A DNA stretch of 64,000 bases from assembly GCA_963854835.1 (NCBI GenBank), contig OY978525.1, positions 5,475,501 through 5,539,500 on the forward strand, given 5' to 3'. Both the position numbers and the translations under genes were made by a program. Origin of the DNA: Megamerina dolium. Its lineage: Eukaryota; Arthropoda; Insecta; Diptera; Megamerinidae. The notes under the pieces were generated by a model. That model did not search any database. It had not been told where the DNA came from and saw only the letters and a program-made list of their open reading frames with translations. Below, in pieces: positions 1-12,465 of the stretch; the first letter of the stretch is position 1; every line of letters begins with the position of its first letter.

Positions 1-1700
1 ATTTATTGCAACTCCACCCAATAACTACAAATCCCATGAGAAGTCAGAAAAAAAAACAATTTAACACTAATGCTGATAGCGTATTATATAAAACGACTAC
101 AACACCTCAAAATGTGTCTTTAAAATATGCTAATTAGTTAAATTATAAAAAGCTTTTTTTTTTGCGAAAAAAAAAGGAAATAAAAATTTGACAAAAATTA
201 GCTTTGAAATAAAAACAACTTAAAGAAACAAACAAACCAGCATATATAGCAAATTTATATGAAGAGACTATAATTTTGTCTGCAAAATAAGTGTATAATA
301 AAAAAAAAACAACCAATTTGTTAAAAAAAATTGTGATATGAGATAAGTGCTCATTTAAAAGTGATGCAAAAATAAATGCTTGATAAGATTGGCAAACTCA
401 GAGACATTTTTAATAAATACTGGATATAAAATTATTATTTAGAAGACTAAAAATGCAATTTTTGAATTATATTTTTTTAGCATCCAAATTTCATAAAATG
501 TGTCCAGAAATTGAAACACTTTCCTTATGAAACTAGTCTTGCTCTAGTCATACTAATATCATTCTTTGTCTATGGTTGGATTAAATTATATATAGAACAA
601 GTAATATGATTGCAGCACCCTTTATTCGTTACTTAAGTTGTGCTAAATTGAATTTTGCTTAAAACGATGAGACACCTTAATGATATCTAATAACAACAGA
701 AAGCTATGCATATTTGAAGACAAAACAAAAAGTAAACGAAATACAAAAGAATAATATTTATAGATATTTATGCAAATACCCAGTGAAGAACTCAAATTGG
801 GATCAAGGCCAAATACAAATTGAAATAAATGCAGCTATGTGATTTTACTTGAACGAACAAAAAAATAATACCAGACATGTCAACGTACAGTCATAGTATA
901 TTTGGTAGATACTAAAAACTACAGTGCTCTTTCTCCAGACTCATTATGTCTGCTCAATTCGAACAGTAGTGGAAAATACCCTAATTATATGCATGATTGT
1001 CTTAATATAAAACTTTTTTTTTGCACAAATTACTTGGCGACTGTCAGAGTGTAGTTTGTATGACAAAAACCTCGGTTCAGTTGGTCCTCAGCTGCGCCAT
1101 TAGTTTTAGCTATGTTTAGTGCGTTGATCTTGAGTCGTAGATCCTTAAAACTCTAAAATTTTATAAGTCAGACTATGAGACTTATATGAGAGTTTAATTT
1201 AAATGCAGCTGCCTCACAAGTATTTGATAAAGATCCGTCTGAACTCTCTAAATGGAAAAAGCGCAACAGAAAGTACTGATGACCTTTATAATATTTAAAT
1301 GAAAGATGGGATATTGAAAGTGCAGAAGATGGTGCAGAAGCTATGGACATCTGAAACGAACTGAAACAGAATAGTTTTTAGTTCATAATTTGGATATGTG
1401 AGAACTTAACGCAAAAATACTCATAATTGGCAATAATTGTCACAATTATTCACAGGGAAGAAGCTTGGAAGTTTTTTAAAAGAATGCTTTCGCAATATCG
1501 TTGGCACATAGGGCGGTGAGCATATCCAAGAGCCACAATCTATGCATGAGCTGTACGAGACGTATGCCGATATTGACTTAGTTCGGTTCATTGCTATCCG
1601 AAGGGAGAACATACATACTCTAGTCATGGTATTTCGAACCAAGTAGTTGATGCCAATAAAGAGGAATGTCGAATATCTGGTTAAGACGCTTTGATATTCA
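1..1700. other. No gene seen
   Basis: AT-rich sequence with homopolymer runs. Only short open frames occur, with no recognisable domain and no supporting splice or promoter structure. I see nothing else to annotate. Confidence 0.6.
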
Positions 1701-1710
1701 AACTGGCTTT

Positions 1711-1970
1711 AAAAAATAAATAAATATGTGGCACTTCTAAGCCCCGAAGGGCTCTTTGCCCGAGATTCCCTTCCAGTACTGTTGTGCGTGTTTAATTTTA
1801 GACAGTATCAGAAGGGACCTGCTTACTTTAGCCAGTTCTGAACTGCAGAACCATTGTGACATTACTTTTTCTGAGCTTTGTCACAGAGTTCTTTTAGAAA
1901 CTTTTCCGGGGATTGAACCTATGACTTACAGATCAGAAGGCGTACGCACTAACCACTATGCTATGGCACT
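1711..1970 (-). repeat. tRNA-derived SINE, internally deleted copy
   Basis: Read on the minus strand this copy begins with a tRNA-like head. It has an A-box-like TAGCATAGTGG, the shared CTTCTGATCTGTA segment and the B-box GGTTCAATCC. It ends in the family tail around GCCCCGAAGGGCTC and GTGGCAC followed by an A-rich end. Compared with the full copy at about 35.27-35.63 kb, roughly 100 bases between the head and the AACTCTGTGACAAAGCTC segment are missing. Open frames here are by-products of the repeat. Confidence 0.85.
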
Positions 1971-2780
1971 AAGCATAGTGAACATAAATCAGACGGCTCT
2001 ATACGCTATGCTTTGAATCCAACTGTTTCCACATCCGCATTCCATCCAATAACTGATTGCATTGAGCCTAACTATTCCCAGAGCTACAGGCAAAATATTT
2101 AGTATGAAGATCAATAGATTCCGTGGGACATGACCCAAGATCCTCTGTGATATCAATGCCAGCTGTTTGTTGAACTCTACAAAGCTGCCCACTAGACTAT
2201 TTTTAGGCTTTCCGAACTCAAAACTTAATGCAATTTTGAGCCTGGTCAAAATTTGAACTACTTGACCTGATCTGAATGATTTAGCTATTATCCGTTTCGT
2301 GTCGGGAGAACAAAGTTTGGAGTTTTGGTTTGAAATGGCGTTATTTATCACATATTGATTTCGTTCAAGAAACATTTTTAATTATTTATTACTAACGGTA
2401 TCTGGGTATTAATATACTTGTCGTTTGGCGATATTAAATTTCACATCAATCCGATCGTATATCAAATATGATAGACTAGACATACGAGAACCTACAAATG
2501 AGTTTAATACAAGTATGCAACTTATGTTCTAAATGTTTACTAATATATAACCGGTAAGCTAATTTTATTATAATTGTACGAGTAAGTAAATAAGTGAATT
2601 TGTTTGAATTTTTTTTTTTATTTAATGATTTTTTCTCTAAATTCTTATTAATAAGTATTAATAAATATGCGCCGATATAATCAAGTTTGTACACAAGTTG
2701 CTTGTACAATATTTTTTTAATTTGTTTGCATCATCTAGATGTCGTTAACAAATCTTCAAATCTTCTTTTTGACAACAACG
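1971..2780. other. Intergenic sequence upstream of cuticle gene
   Basis: No supported gene. A 128-codon minus-strand frame (1989-2375) starts next to the SINE, but I recognise no domain in it. From 2400 to 2780 the sequence is very AT-rich and leads into the cuticle gene promoter. Confidence 0.5.
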
Positions 2781-2786
2781 AAATTG

Positions 2787-2794
2787 TATAAAAG
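2787..2794 (+). promoter_or_regulatory. TATA box of cuticle protein gene
   Basis: TATAAAAG lies about 69 bases upstream of the start codon. That would put transcription start near 2818-2821, where GTATAGTTAG is a plausible initiator, with a leader of about 35-38 bases. This is typical of insect cuticle genes. Confidence 0.75.
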
Positions 2795-2855
2795 GTAAGG
2801 ATCCGATTGCATTTGGTATAGTTAGATTGAAACATCAAAATACTAAACAATTAAA

Positions 2856-3336
2856 ATGTTCAAATACGTAAGTCAAGAATATTTTACTAACGTTTGTAAT
2901 GATTTGTATCAATGTTTTGTAATAATTTCACAATTGATTAAAAACAATTTTTTTTTATATTACATAGTTGCTGGTTGCTGTCCTTATTGCCTTTGCTGTG
3001 GCCGATGATTCGGATAAACATGCTGAGATTAAATTGTTGAAATCCGATGTTCGTGCCGATGGGTACGACTATGCTTTGGAAACCAGCAATAATATACAAG
3101 CATCTGCAGCTGGTGATGTTCATGGCAATGTCCGTGGTGATTTCTCATGGGTTGATCCACAAGGTGTTCACATCAAGGTGTCATACGTTGCTGACGAAAA
3201 TGGTTACCAACCTGTCAGTGATGTCCTTCCAACACCACCACCAACTCCACCAGAGATTCTCAAGGCATTGGAATATATTCGTTCTCATCCACCAGCACCA
3301 GAACCATTGAAACTTGTTAAAATTATTAAACAATAG
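2856..3336 (+). CDS. RR-type larval cuticle protein (Lcp-like)
   Basis: Two exons: 2856-2867 (MFKY) and 2968-3336, split by a 100-base intron with GTAAGT donor and TACATAG acceptor, giving 126 residues. The tiny first exon that breaks the signal peptide is a hallmark of insect cuticle genes. Residues 1-16 or so are a hydrophobic signal peptide (LLVAVLIAFAVA). Next comes a chitin-binding Rebers-Riddiford domain at about residues 25-85, with DVRADGYDYALETSN, GNVRGDFSWVDPQG and YVADENGYQP. The tail is Pro-rich (PTPPPTPPEI, SHPPAPEP). The protein should be secreted by epidermis and bind chitin in soft cuticle. In Drosophila the Lcp genes at 44D, next to the Mal-A/Lvp maltases, have this tail type, so an Lcp1-4 relative is likely, though which member cannot be told. 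A TATA box lies upstream and a poly(A) signal downstream. Confidence 0.93.
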
Positions 3337-3369
3337 GCTTGCATTTTGAACATTTTAAATAGTATGTGC

Positions 3370-3375
3370 AATAAA
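3370..3375 (+). terminator. Poly(A) signal of cuticle gene
   Basis: AATAAA lies 34 bases after the stop codon and is the only canonical signal close to it. Confidence 0.7.
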
Positions 3376-3819
3376 GAAAAAGTGTGATACACCCAAATGG
3401 TTGAATTTTTTCATTTCATCATCTTTGCGAAAGATACCGAAAATTGATCATTTTAATTTACAAATAGGTCAAGCGAGTCATCAGCAGCCACATACAGAAA
3501 TTATTTTCTTGAAACTTTTGACAGAATTTTGACTTTTTTCGACGAGTTGAGTCTACTTTTATGCTTCTTCTTTAGAAATTTCAGATAAAGCTCTAATAAG
3601 TTGGTTAAAAATTGTTCGACAAAGTTTTCGACTACGATTGCTTGTCACTCGTTCAGCAACTTTTACAAACGACATCATCAAGCACTTTTCCAACATTTTT
3701 ATAAGGGTCCATCTGTAACTGAATAGCCAGCCAAATTACTTTCCAACCTAGGCAGATTATAGGCAGCTCATTTTACTACATCAAATCTATTTTTAACTAT
3801 TTGTTAGCTGGATCTGGAG

Positions 3820-3940
3820 CTGTTCAAAGCTGGAGTAAATCACTGCAATCGTTACGTGATTGAGCTCTGTTGGGTTCCCGGGAGACAAACAGGTAAACCC
3901 CACAACAACCCGGTTGACGAATGCGCTAGACTAGTGCACA
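3820..3940 (+). mobile_element. Non-LTR retrotransposon RNase H fragment
   Basis: The plus strand reads VIELCWVPG and, a little later, VDECARL. These resemble the end of the RNase H domain of I/R1/LOA-type non-LTR elements, where a WVPGH motif is followed by an ADE-ARL motif. The surrounding sequence is degraded and the fragment runs straight into a mariner remnant. It is non-functional. Confidence 0.5.
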
Positions 3941-4800
3941 ATTTAAAAATGGCAATTTTGATTTGGAAGACGAAGACCGACCCGGAACGCCACCAAAGTT
4001 TGAGGATGAAGAATTGGAGGCAAGGCTCAATGAAGATCCATCACAAATACAAGATGAACTCGCAGAAACACTTGGAGTCACTCAGCCAACCATTTGCCAT
4101 AGTTTAGAGGTAATGGGAATGATCCCAACGATAGGAAATTGGATGCCGCATGAACTGAAGCCAAGAGACGTGGAACGCCATTTTTTCACGTGTGAACAAC
4201 TGAAGAAGGAGTTTTTGCATCGAATGGTGACTAGGAATCCAAAATGTCGGCCAACGTATGGATACCACGGCCATGCCTCATCATCGAAGGTCAAGCTGAA
4301 TTTTCATGGCAAGAAAATCATGCTGTGTAATTGGTCGCACCAGCTGGGTGTGGTGTATTATGAGCTGTTGAAATCGGGTCAGACGATCACTTAGGACCTG
4401 TACCGATGACAATTGATGCATTTAAGTCGAGCATTACGAGAAAAACAGCCGCAATATGCTGATCGACACGACAAAGTTATTTTGGAACATGATAGTGCTC
4501 GGCCACATGTTTCGGCGCCCGTTAAAAAGTACATACTAACACTCAAATGGGAGCACAGACATTGTTGCTTTCGATGACACACGGCCTGGAAGAACAGCGC
4601 CTTCATTCTTACGAAGAAGCCAAAAATTGCGTTGATTCATGGATTGCCTCAAAACATGTCGACCTCTTCCGAAACGGTAGCCGTATGATGCCAGAAAGAT
4701 TGGAAAAAGTAGCAACTAGCTATGGACAATACTTTGAACATTGAATATATAACCAATTTTCACAATAAAATTTCAATTTTGCAAAAATAAACCGGAAGTT
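3941..4800 (+). mobile_element. Broken mariner transposon
   Basis: Plus-strand frames encode pieces of a mariner transposase. They include FDLEDEDRPGTPPKFEDEEL, then ELAETLGVTQPTI (helix-turn-helix), WMPHELKPRDVERHFFTCEQL (the linker signature) and LGVVYYELLKSGQTIT. Past a stop come DKVILEHDSARPH (catalytic region) and MMPERLEKVATSYGQYFE (C-terminus). Stops and frameshifts interrupt it, and the 5' end is missing where it abuts the RNase H fragment. The sequence type suggests the mellifera subfamily. It is dead. Confidence 0.85.
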
Positions 4801-6345
4801 CTTATTTATACTCCCAAATACAAGATCGTGTCGAGACCTCAACAAATGGATTAATGAGCAAAGGATGGAAATCGGCAATTGGTTGTTGAAAATCTCGAAG
4901 AATGTTATCGAAACAGTACGAGGACGGATGTAATATTTTTCTAAGACTTGGCAGAGGACTCTTATAGTAGTGCTTACAAGGCTAATGGCCTAATGGCTAC
5001 AAAATAGGCACCGCCTAGTGGAACTTTCGCAGAAGAAGCGATGTCAACTGCAACACTGCTCGAGTCGTCAGTAGATCTAGCAGGTCCCCGAGTGCAACTT
5101 GCTTGTCGATTGCAACTTTTGCCATCACCAAATTGTTTAAAATCATATACCGCAAATTGTTTGAGAATGATCGATAAAGATAAAGATTAAAGAATCGAAT
5201 TGCCGCAATGAAGAAATTATTTTAAATTGCATAAACTTCATTCTCATAAAAGTGCAATATCAGCAGGAAGATAGCATTGAAAAATGAAATGTTCATTTAT
5301 TTTAGTGAAATTGAAGTTTCAAAAGTTTGAAAAGTTTAAAATAATTTGCGCAAAAAAGAAACAAACAAAAAAAAAAACTACTTGTATGAAATAATGAATC
5401 GAATGGAGGTAATGGAGTTTTTTTTTTTTTTGTAATATCATAGTACTATTAAGTTGAAACAGTACGTGTCTTCGTTATATGAACTCCATACGAGTACATC
5501 AACAGACAGAAGAAAATTCAGATATGAATTGTATGTGCACTTAGAGCACAGTGCTCAGTGTGTTAGTGCAATTCTTGATCCATTTAACATTTTTAACATT
5601 CTTTCTTTCATACAATTGCCAATATAAAGTTTTGAACTTTATCTATATTACATTGCAATGTATGAATTGGATACTTTCTCAATACAATATACATATGCAA
5701 CAATTCTCAATTCGAACTTATAACTACATAGCGCTAGATAGGGTAAAATTTACTTTAAGCGTATTTAGTTGTGACCGAACATACCTTGATCGTGATGAAA
5801 GAAATAACTATGCAAATTTTCAAATAAGTTTAGTACAAGTAATACAATTCTTCTTAGTTTTCGTCTGAGTTTTCGAATAAAGGTTTCTGTAATACGTTTT
5901 GCAATCACTATTTAAATTGGTTCAAGTAACTTGTATAGTGTAAGGAAACTGACTAAAACCATCAAGAGTTGCCTTAGCTCTAAAGAAATGTTCTTATTAT
6001 TGCCATAAGTGTCCGTTTTTGACATCTTACTACATCACACTATAGTGGTCGCCAACATTTAAAGAAGTATATAAACTATTGTACATAAGAAGACACTAAA
6101 TATAATGATGATGATGAGGATGTGAATGTTTGAATGAACGTGATTTCATAACAAAATAGAAAGAAAAAAAAGATATCAAGATAATCTAAAAAACTTAAAT
6201 AGTTTACAAACGAAAGGTTGAAAGTCGAAATGGTCTAAGTCTTTGTCCTACATAGATATTTTATTCTTCAAGCCTTATGTAATTTTAGAGGTTTTGAGTG
6301 TTTGAGATTCGTTGGGACTTAGATCCTCTTAATTTTTAGTGGGTA
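4801..6345. other. Intergenic, no gene seen
   Basis: AT-rich sequence with poly(T)/poly(A) runs. The 105-codon plus frame at 5551-5868 is hydrophobic and AT-driven, without a recognisable domain. I see no RNA gene or transposon ends. Confidence 0.5.
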
Positions 6346-6790
6346 CTGATCAACATAGGCTTGTTCAAAAGAGTGCGTGCCCTAGAGTACAATGTTAAAG
6401 ACCGTTTTGCTCCTCAGAGTTAAGTTTTTTTTTGACGAAAGAGGCGGGTTTGGATCTCTTTATCTCGAAAACAGGAGACCTGAGATAGTTTTATTGTTCA
6501 CAGACCTTCATTATTTTTACCCAAGGAAGATTTTTCTACAACTTTGCTTAGCATTTTTCTTATCCGTTTAGCCCCTATGGAAAGATTTACTTAAAAAACA
6601 ATGCTTTTTTCTTTTTTCAAACCGCAGATACCCCTGTTGAAAGAATTCTTAAAAAGTAACCCCATATTCAGATTCCTCAATCCCCAAAAACATATTCAGT
6701 ATACCACAGTTACAGGGTTTCTACCGAAAATAATAAATTTTTTAAATATTTTTAAATCATTACCACAATAGCCAACAAACCAAATACTTA
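6346..6790 (+). repeat. Half copy of the fold-back element
   Basis: From CTGATCAACATAGG to AATAATAAATTTTTTAAA this matches the left arm and centre of the fold-back element at 39660-40310. Shared blocks include GACCGTTTTGCTCCT, ATCTCGAAAACAGGAG, CTATGGAAAGATTTACTTAA and GGGTTTCTACYGAAAATAAT. The right inverted arm is absent, so this is a truncated copy. Confidence 0.8.
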
Positions 6791-6899
6791 AAAGAGGCTC
6801 AATAAAAACGAAAACCTGACAAAGTAAAAAAAAAATTATTTCTTATACTTTAAATAAAAAGTAATATGAGTTTTATTAATTTTTATCACAAATACAATG

Positions 6900-7600
6900 T
6901 TCTGCGATCTATCAACTTCTATCTATCGAACTATATATATCTCAGCAAGCAAGAAGAAGGATTTAAGAAAATGCATTTCGATAACAGTTCAAAAGAGCAC
7001 AGCTTGAAGTTATCAAATATGTTTTAAAGATGGTTTAATTTGTACATATCTCATGGCATGATGAATATATAAAATTTTGTAATTTATGTAATTTTTTTTA
7101 AAGTAAATTTAATATCGATGCTTAGGTCAACTAATATTTACACCCAGAACCCTTTTTCTTTCCTTTTTCCACATCTACCTTCGATACAAAAGTATGCTGT
7201 AGAATGCATTTTTTGTTTTAGAGTAACAAAATGAAAATATAAAGCTATCGACATAAAACTTGATAAATACAGCGATTTTTATCACAACATAGATTTATTA
7301 AAAAATAGAAGTTATCAATCTGAAATTTGGTTAATACGATTACAATAATAAATAAATAGACATATTTAAAAATCGGCAGAATCGGATGGAAACCACGCCT
7401 ACCTCTCATACAAACTTATGCTTCCGTATGTATGTTTTTACACTTTACGCAAGAAAATATAAAGTTATCAAGCTGAATATCACAATGTGCATTTCTGACC
7501 TAAGTGTGTCCTCTCAGAGAGAGGGCAGCCACATAAGCTATCAAGCTGAAATTCAGTACATATAATCAGAGAAATTTTAATACCAGAGAAGTCCCACTTT
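6900..7600 (-). repeat. Degenerate copies of the second ~150-bp tandem repeat
   Basis: In minus orientation this region repeats AGCTTGATAACTTTATATTT-like segments (at about 7003, 7236, 7308, 7456 and 7538 on the plus strand as AAATATAAAGTTATCAAGCT variants). It also has a TACCTCTCATACAAA segment near 7400. These match the array at 55430-56770. Spacing is irregular, so the array is old. Confidence 0.6.
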
Positions 7601-9480
7601 GGCTTTTGAGCTTATTTCTGATTACAATATCAGGGTCACTTAACAGAGTTGCAGTATACAGAGAATTTGAAGAGAGCAATGCCATGACCAGAAGAGCAAA
7701 TGCTGTAAATTAACATAGCAAATTATCACATCACATAATAACTACATATTTTTTATGTGTGGATTTGTAAATATTTTTATGAATGAATTTTATATACATA
7801 CATATGATAGAATATTTTATGAAGAATTTTTACTATTATTCAATATATGGGTACGTATATGAGTATGGTGTACTTTAGGTATACTCCATTCATGCAAATG
7901 TATATATGTATAAATATATGCACTTACTCTTTTTTAGAGTCATTTAAGAATCATTTTTTGAAGCGCTCTGAAAACGCTCTTTATTTTCCGACTTTTAGGA
8001 CTCCTTTTTATGAACGCTCATATACGGGTTTGCTGGGTTACGATTAGCATATATCAGTATATTGTTTCTGATTTAAACCAGCTTAAATAATGCATTCACA
8101 TGTGAATCTAACCACACACATACTATACATAAATACACATACACACGCAATTTTAGATTATTCTAAGATTGGCTTTCTGCCCTTCGATGATACTTGAAAC
8201 ATTGCATGACTAATATCAGAATAAAGCCAAAGGCATTAGAATAGCATAAAAATGCTTTTAATATAACAAATTATAAGAGGTGGAGAAGAATGACGATAAA
8301 GATGCCAATGAAGTACACACACACACACGCACTTATGCATGTTTGTTTTTATTGGACGTAAGACGAAAATCAGGATAAGTGAATTACTCATATTTGGGAA
8401 TACAATCGAATGAATCGAATTTATTGAAAATTAAATACGTCCGAAGGCAATAATTTTAATAATAACAAATTCTTGTTTACATATTACCATACACTTACTC
8501 AGAAAGGGAGACACACAGAGAGAGAGAGAGAGAGAGAAACATGTGTGCTGACTTTATGTATGTTTATGCAATTACCTGTACTTCCGATGGGACAACATGT
8601 GTGAACGATTTAAAGACGACAATGACTTTATTACAAGCACAACGATCATGATGATGATGAAGATGATGATAATAGTGAATGGGATGATTGTGACCATGAA
8701 AAGAAAACTTTATAAAATTTTATATATACGTCATCCGGCGTATGATTCCTTGAGGGTCTTTTTGTCATTATTACACCAATAGACAGACAAAAAGGCGACC
8801 ATGGCAGACTGCCCGTAAAGGCCGGAAACAGGATAATTTATATATAAATTGCTTTAGATATTTATATACTCTCACCACCACCACCAACGTTGTTTCGAGC
8901 ATTGTATCGTATCGTGTTAAATTTTAAAAGGATAATATTCGAAGAAAGGACAATAACAAAATAGGAAAAAAATTATTATAATAAAAAAAAAAAAATAGAA
9001 AGCAATATTGTATCCATTAAGAAGGGATAAAAATAATATTACTCATACACTTAATGCTATAGCAGTCGTCGCCATTACCAGCGTCAACACCACCACCATC
9101 ACCATCATTTCCTTTTTGTTGCACGCTTCTTGATGTACGTTCATTATTTTTATTACTTGTCATTTTATTAAAAGAACGAAAGAAAAAAAGAATAAATTCT
9201 TAGAAATTATTATAATAATAATAGCATACATACAATATTGTATAGCGAAAATGAACGAGCAGAGAGCAAAAACATCTTTCATATTTCTTATGAATTCCTA
9301 AGCAAAAATATATTGTATATATTTATGAACTCGTACTTATGCAAGTAATCTTTTACAATACACAAAGCGCCTTAGCAAATCCTTTCAGCAGTAGAATGGT
9401 TGTTGTCATATGAAATGGAAAATCCACAGGGCATAAGTACTATGTATCTGGTATGTAGATAAGTACATATGCCAATTATT
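7601..9480. other. Intergenic, microsatellite-rich, no gene seen
   Basis: AT-rich sequence with several simple repeats: (AC)n at 8315-8328, (GA)n at 8517-8537 and ATG-rich triplets at 8648-8675. No open frame resembles a known domain. Confidence 0.5.
8517..8537. repeat. (GA)n microsatellite
   Basis: About ten uninterrupted GA units. An (AC)n tract at 8315-8328 lies nearby. Could be polymorphic. Confidence 0.85.
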
Positions 9481-9659
9481 AGAAATATTTCAAGCCTTCC
9501 ATGTTTTTAGATGTGTATATTTTTCTTGAGAACATATCAAAATGATAGAGTATTTTGCTCAGCAACTGTTTCTGGAGTAACACGTAAGCTGTCATTATAT
9601 CGTCATAGAACTGAATACCAGAAGAAGCTCTACTTTTCGGTGTCATATGAATTTTTGCC

Positions 9660-10900
9660 AAGAAATTTAATTGATTTGGTTTCCATCTATATACCTCTAA
9701 ACTAAAAATGCATTGAAATCGTTTTTGAGGTGGAAAAGATTTCGTTCCAAGGCCGTTGAAGCAATGAGTATGATTGAGGAAAACTATCAAAACCTACCAA
9801 TTGAAAAATTCTTATAATCCACCATGAAAATGTTAAATTTATCGCTGAAATTGTGTAGGTTTGTTTGTGAAGTTTTTATACATTGCCCCAATAGTTTAAA
9901 AACTCGCAAAAGAGGTCTGTGAAAATCACAAAGGTTTAGATTTTGAAATTGAAAAATTTCGAAAAATTTTGTAGCGATGAAATTATGCTTTAACTAGAAT
10001 AATTATATTAATAGAGATGACTAAGTTAAAAAAAAAAGCAAAAATTACCATCTCCATTTTGAGTGCTAAAGGAACGATACTTCTTCCTCAATGCAGTATT
10101 CGGCGAATCGGTTGTGAAGCAATCTCATCGATTGAGAAAAACGGTCAAAATTTATAAACAAAAGAGTCGTTTGTATTCCATCATGAAAATGACAAAGCGC
10201 AAACATTTTTGATGACTGCGCAAATATTTCGAAAGTCTGAATGGAGAGTTTTGATAAATGGAGTGAATAGTTTTGAAAATCCTAAAAGATATATTTGGCA
10301 ACTTTTTGGTTTAGATTTTGAGTAAAAAGAGCCCACGAAATTATAACTACAGCAATAGAATAGAAGAAAGAAGGAGTAAATAAAAGTGACTTAAGTTAAG
10401 GAAATGTTCTTCTCCATTTTGACAGATAAAGGCTCGATACGAACGATTCAAAGTTACTGGGGATTCGGTTTTTGGGAATCTTTGCCTTGTCAATGATATT
10501 CTGTAGTGCGTCAAAATGGAAAACGACTAGAATTGATCAACAGAAAATTTCTTGACTTGGCGGAATACCACAAATTCCCACACAATTTTGATGACTGAGC
10601 AAACATTGCGAGAAAATTTGATTGGGGAGTTATGAAGCATCGACCCAAGAGTCCTACAAATCTGAGAAGATGAGTGTGCGAATTAATTGGCTTGGATTTT
10701 GGAATGAAGAACTTCAAGAAATTGTAAAACGACCGAGTGATGGATTATTAATGTAGCAATGGTATGTATTAATAAATGGAGTAATGGTATTAATAAATAA
10801 ATTTTCAAAAAATGTCCATAAGCAATATGACTCGATAATGACTCAATACTTTTTCCCCAATGCAATAATATTGAAAGTAATTACGACAGCCTAGTAAAAT
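9660..10900 (+). repeat. Degenerate ~365-bp tandem repeat
   Basis: Two to three diverged copies follow one another. CTAAGTTAAA near 10021 recurs as CTTAAGTTAAGG near 10390, and CATCTCCATTTTGAG recurs as TTCTCCATTTTGACAG. TTTTGATGACTG-GCAAA recurs near 10208 and 10588. GTTGAAGCAATGAG...GATTGAGG near 9755 matches GTTGTGAAGCAATC...GATTGAGA near 10114. A third partial unit starts near 10830. Period is about 358-370 bases. Confidence 0.65.
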
Positions 10901-11249
10901 TGCATACTCAAAAGTACCGGGATTGCAAGATTTCAACTTGCAAGGGAGTAAATCAGCTATCTATCGTATGATTTGCCATCTGATCTGATCCGATGTGTCA
11001 AAATCGGGCTGTATTAAAAACTCTTCGAATTAAATATGCACCAATGTCAAGGTAATTATTGCAGCTCCATAATTTCGTTACTCAGAGAAGTAGAAATGCC
11101 AAATATTGTGGTAACAGGAGATTTTTGGAGAATTTCCAGAAATATTATTCTCACAATTAATAGCTTCGCGGAATTTACTATGATGATTTCCTTTTCAAGC
11201 TAGTTGTGAATCGTAAATTCGAACAGAACTATAAAAAGTTTCCATAACG

Positions 11250-11610
11250 CTTCCATAACATGTCCATCATTGCTTGAACTCTGTTTAAATATTCAGTATC
11301 GAGACTCGATTATAAAAATTCACAGAAGAAGAGTCTTGCATATTCTGTATAAATTCAAAGAATTCTACGAATAATTTAGAATCATAGTGTCATAATGATG
11401 GATCTAGAATGTTTCCATAATGCTTCCATAACATTTCCATGATTGCTTCAACTCTGTTTTAATATTCTGTCCTGCATATTCTCGATAAATTTAAGGTACT
11501 CTATGATTAATTTATCGTCATAATTATGGATTTTAAATTTCAATAGAATTAAAAAGAGTTTCCACAACGCTTCCATAACAATTCCATCATTGCATCAACT
11601 CTGTTTATTT
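11250..11610 (+). repeat. Tandem repeat, 150-170 bp period
   Basis: GCTTCCATAACA followed by TTCCATCATTGC and TCAACTCTGTTT occurs near 11250, 11422 and 11571. The linked segment GTCTTGCATATTCTGTATAA follows the first and third copies, and a shorter version follows the second. Confidence 0.75.
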
Positions 11611-11615
11611 ATTCA

Positions 11616-11776
11616 GTTTCGAGGCACGATTATAGAAACTCACAGAAAAAGAGTCTTGCATATTCTGTATAAATTCAAAGAATTCGACGATCAATTTAGC
11701 GTCATAGTGTATTTTGAAATGATACATAAATCGCAATATAATTTTTCTGCGAGAAATTATAATCGAGTCTCGAAAC
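11616..11776. repeat. Imperfect inverted repeat (hairpin) ending the 11.2-kb array
   Basis: Left arm 11616-11650 (GTTTCGAGGCACGATTATAG...) and right arm 11742-11776 (...CTATAATCG-like, ending TCTCGAAAC) are imperfect reverse complements of about 35 bases with a roughly 90-base loop. The symmetry explains why both strands carry similar open frames here. Confidence 0.7.
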
Positions 11777-11789
11777 ATTTCTAATCCCA

Positions 11790-12465
11790 CAACACCAATC
11801 CATATATAATAGCAGAGGGTGATCTCTCATATGTTTAAACACTTTTATTTTGATTATTTATTCTTATGTTTATTATTATTACAATGTTTTCCATTGCCAG
11901 CACCTCTCACATATACGCACACACCATCAATTGTGCTGTCATTTTCAGTACAAATATTTATGCAACACTTTATTTTGTAATCATTTTGTTTTTGTTGCTT
12001 CTGCTGCTGCTGTGCTACTGCTGTTGTGTTCAAAAATCATTTTAAAAATATTAAACACAAGAAGAAGCTTCATTTCATAATAAGTACATATAACAACAAC
12101 AACAACAACAAAAGTCAACAACAACATGATGATTATCATCATCATCATCATCATCATAAGCATCGTATCATAGCATTAATAGTATTGCTTGGCAATATAC
12201 CCTAGTGGCTGAAATATACGTGCCACAGTGTATATGCATCGGGATGTGTGTGCGTGTTCATGCATGTGTATTTTTTTTCTGTGTATGTATTTCTTACACA
12301 ATGAACTGGAAAACCACATGAAATTTATGATCACTCAAATATTTGCTATTATTTGTTATTTGTTGCTGCTTGGTGTTAGTGTTGGTGTTGATATGTTCAT
12401 ACTGATACTGAAAGTGTAAATTGCTTCAAGGAAAATCTTGTATTTTATATGCATACTTACATATA
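11790..12465. other. Intergenic with triplet microsatellites
   Basis: No gene. Contains (CAA)n at about 12092-12110 and (ATC)n at 12134-12157. Open frames across them are microsatellite translations. Confidence 0.6.

Noticed and set aside
1989..2375. 128-codon minus-strand open frame
   Set aside because: No recognisable domain, it starts beside a SINE, and there is no promoter or splice support.
5551..5868. 105-codon plus-strand hydrophobic frame, receptor-like at first sight
   Set aside because: Composition follows AT-rich DNA, with no conserved motif and no neighbouring exon.
11850..12163. Open frames on both strands with Met/Ile/Val or Ser/Thr runs
   Set aside because: They are translations of CAA and ATC microsatellites.
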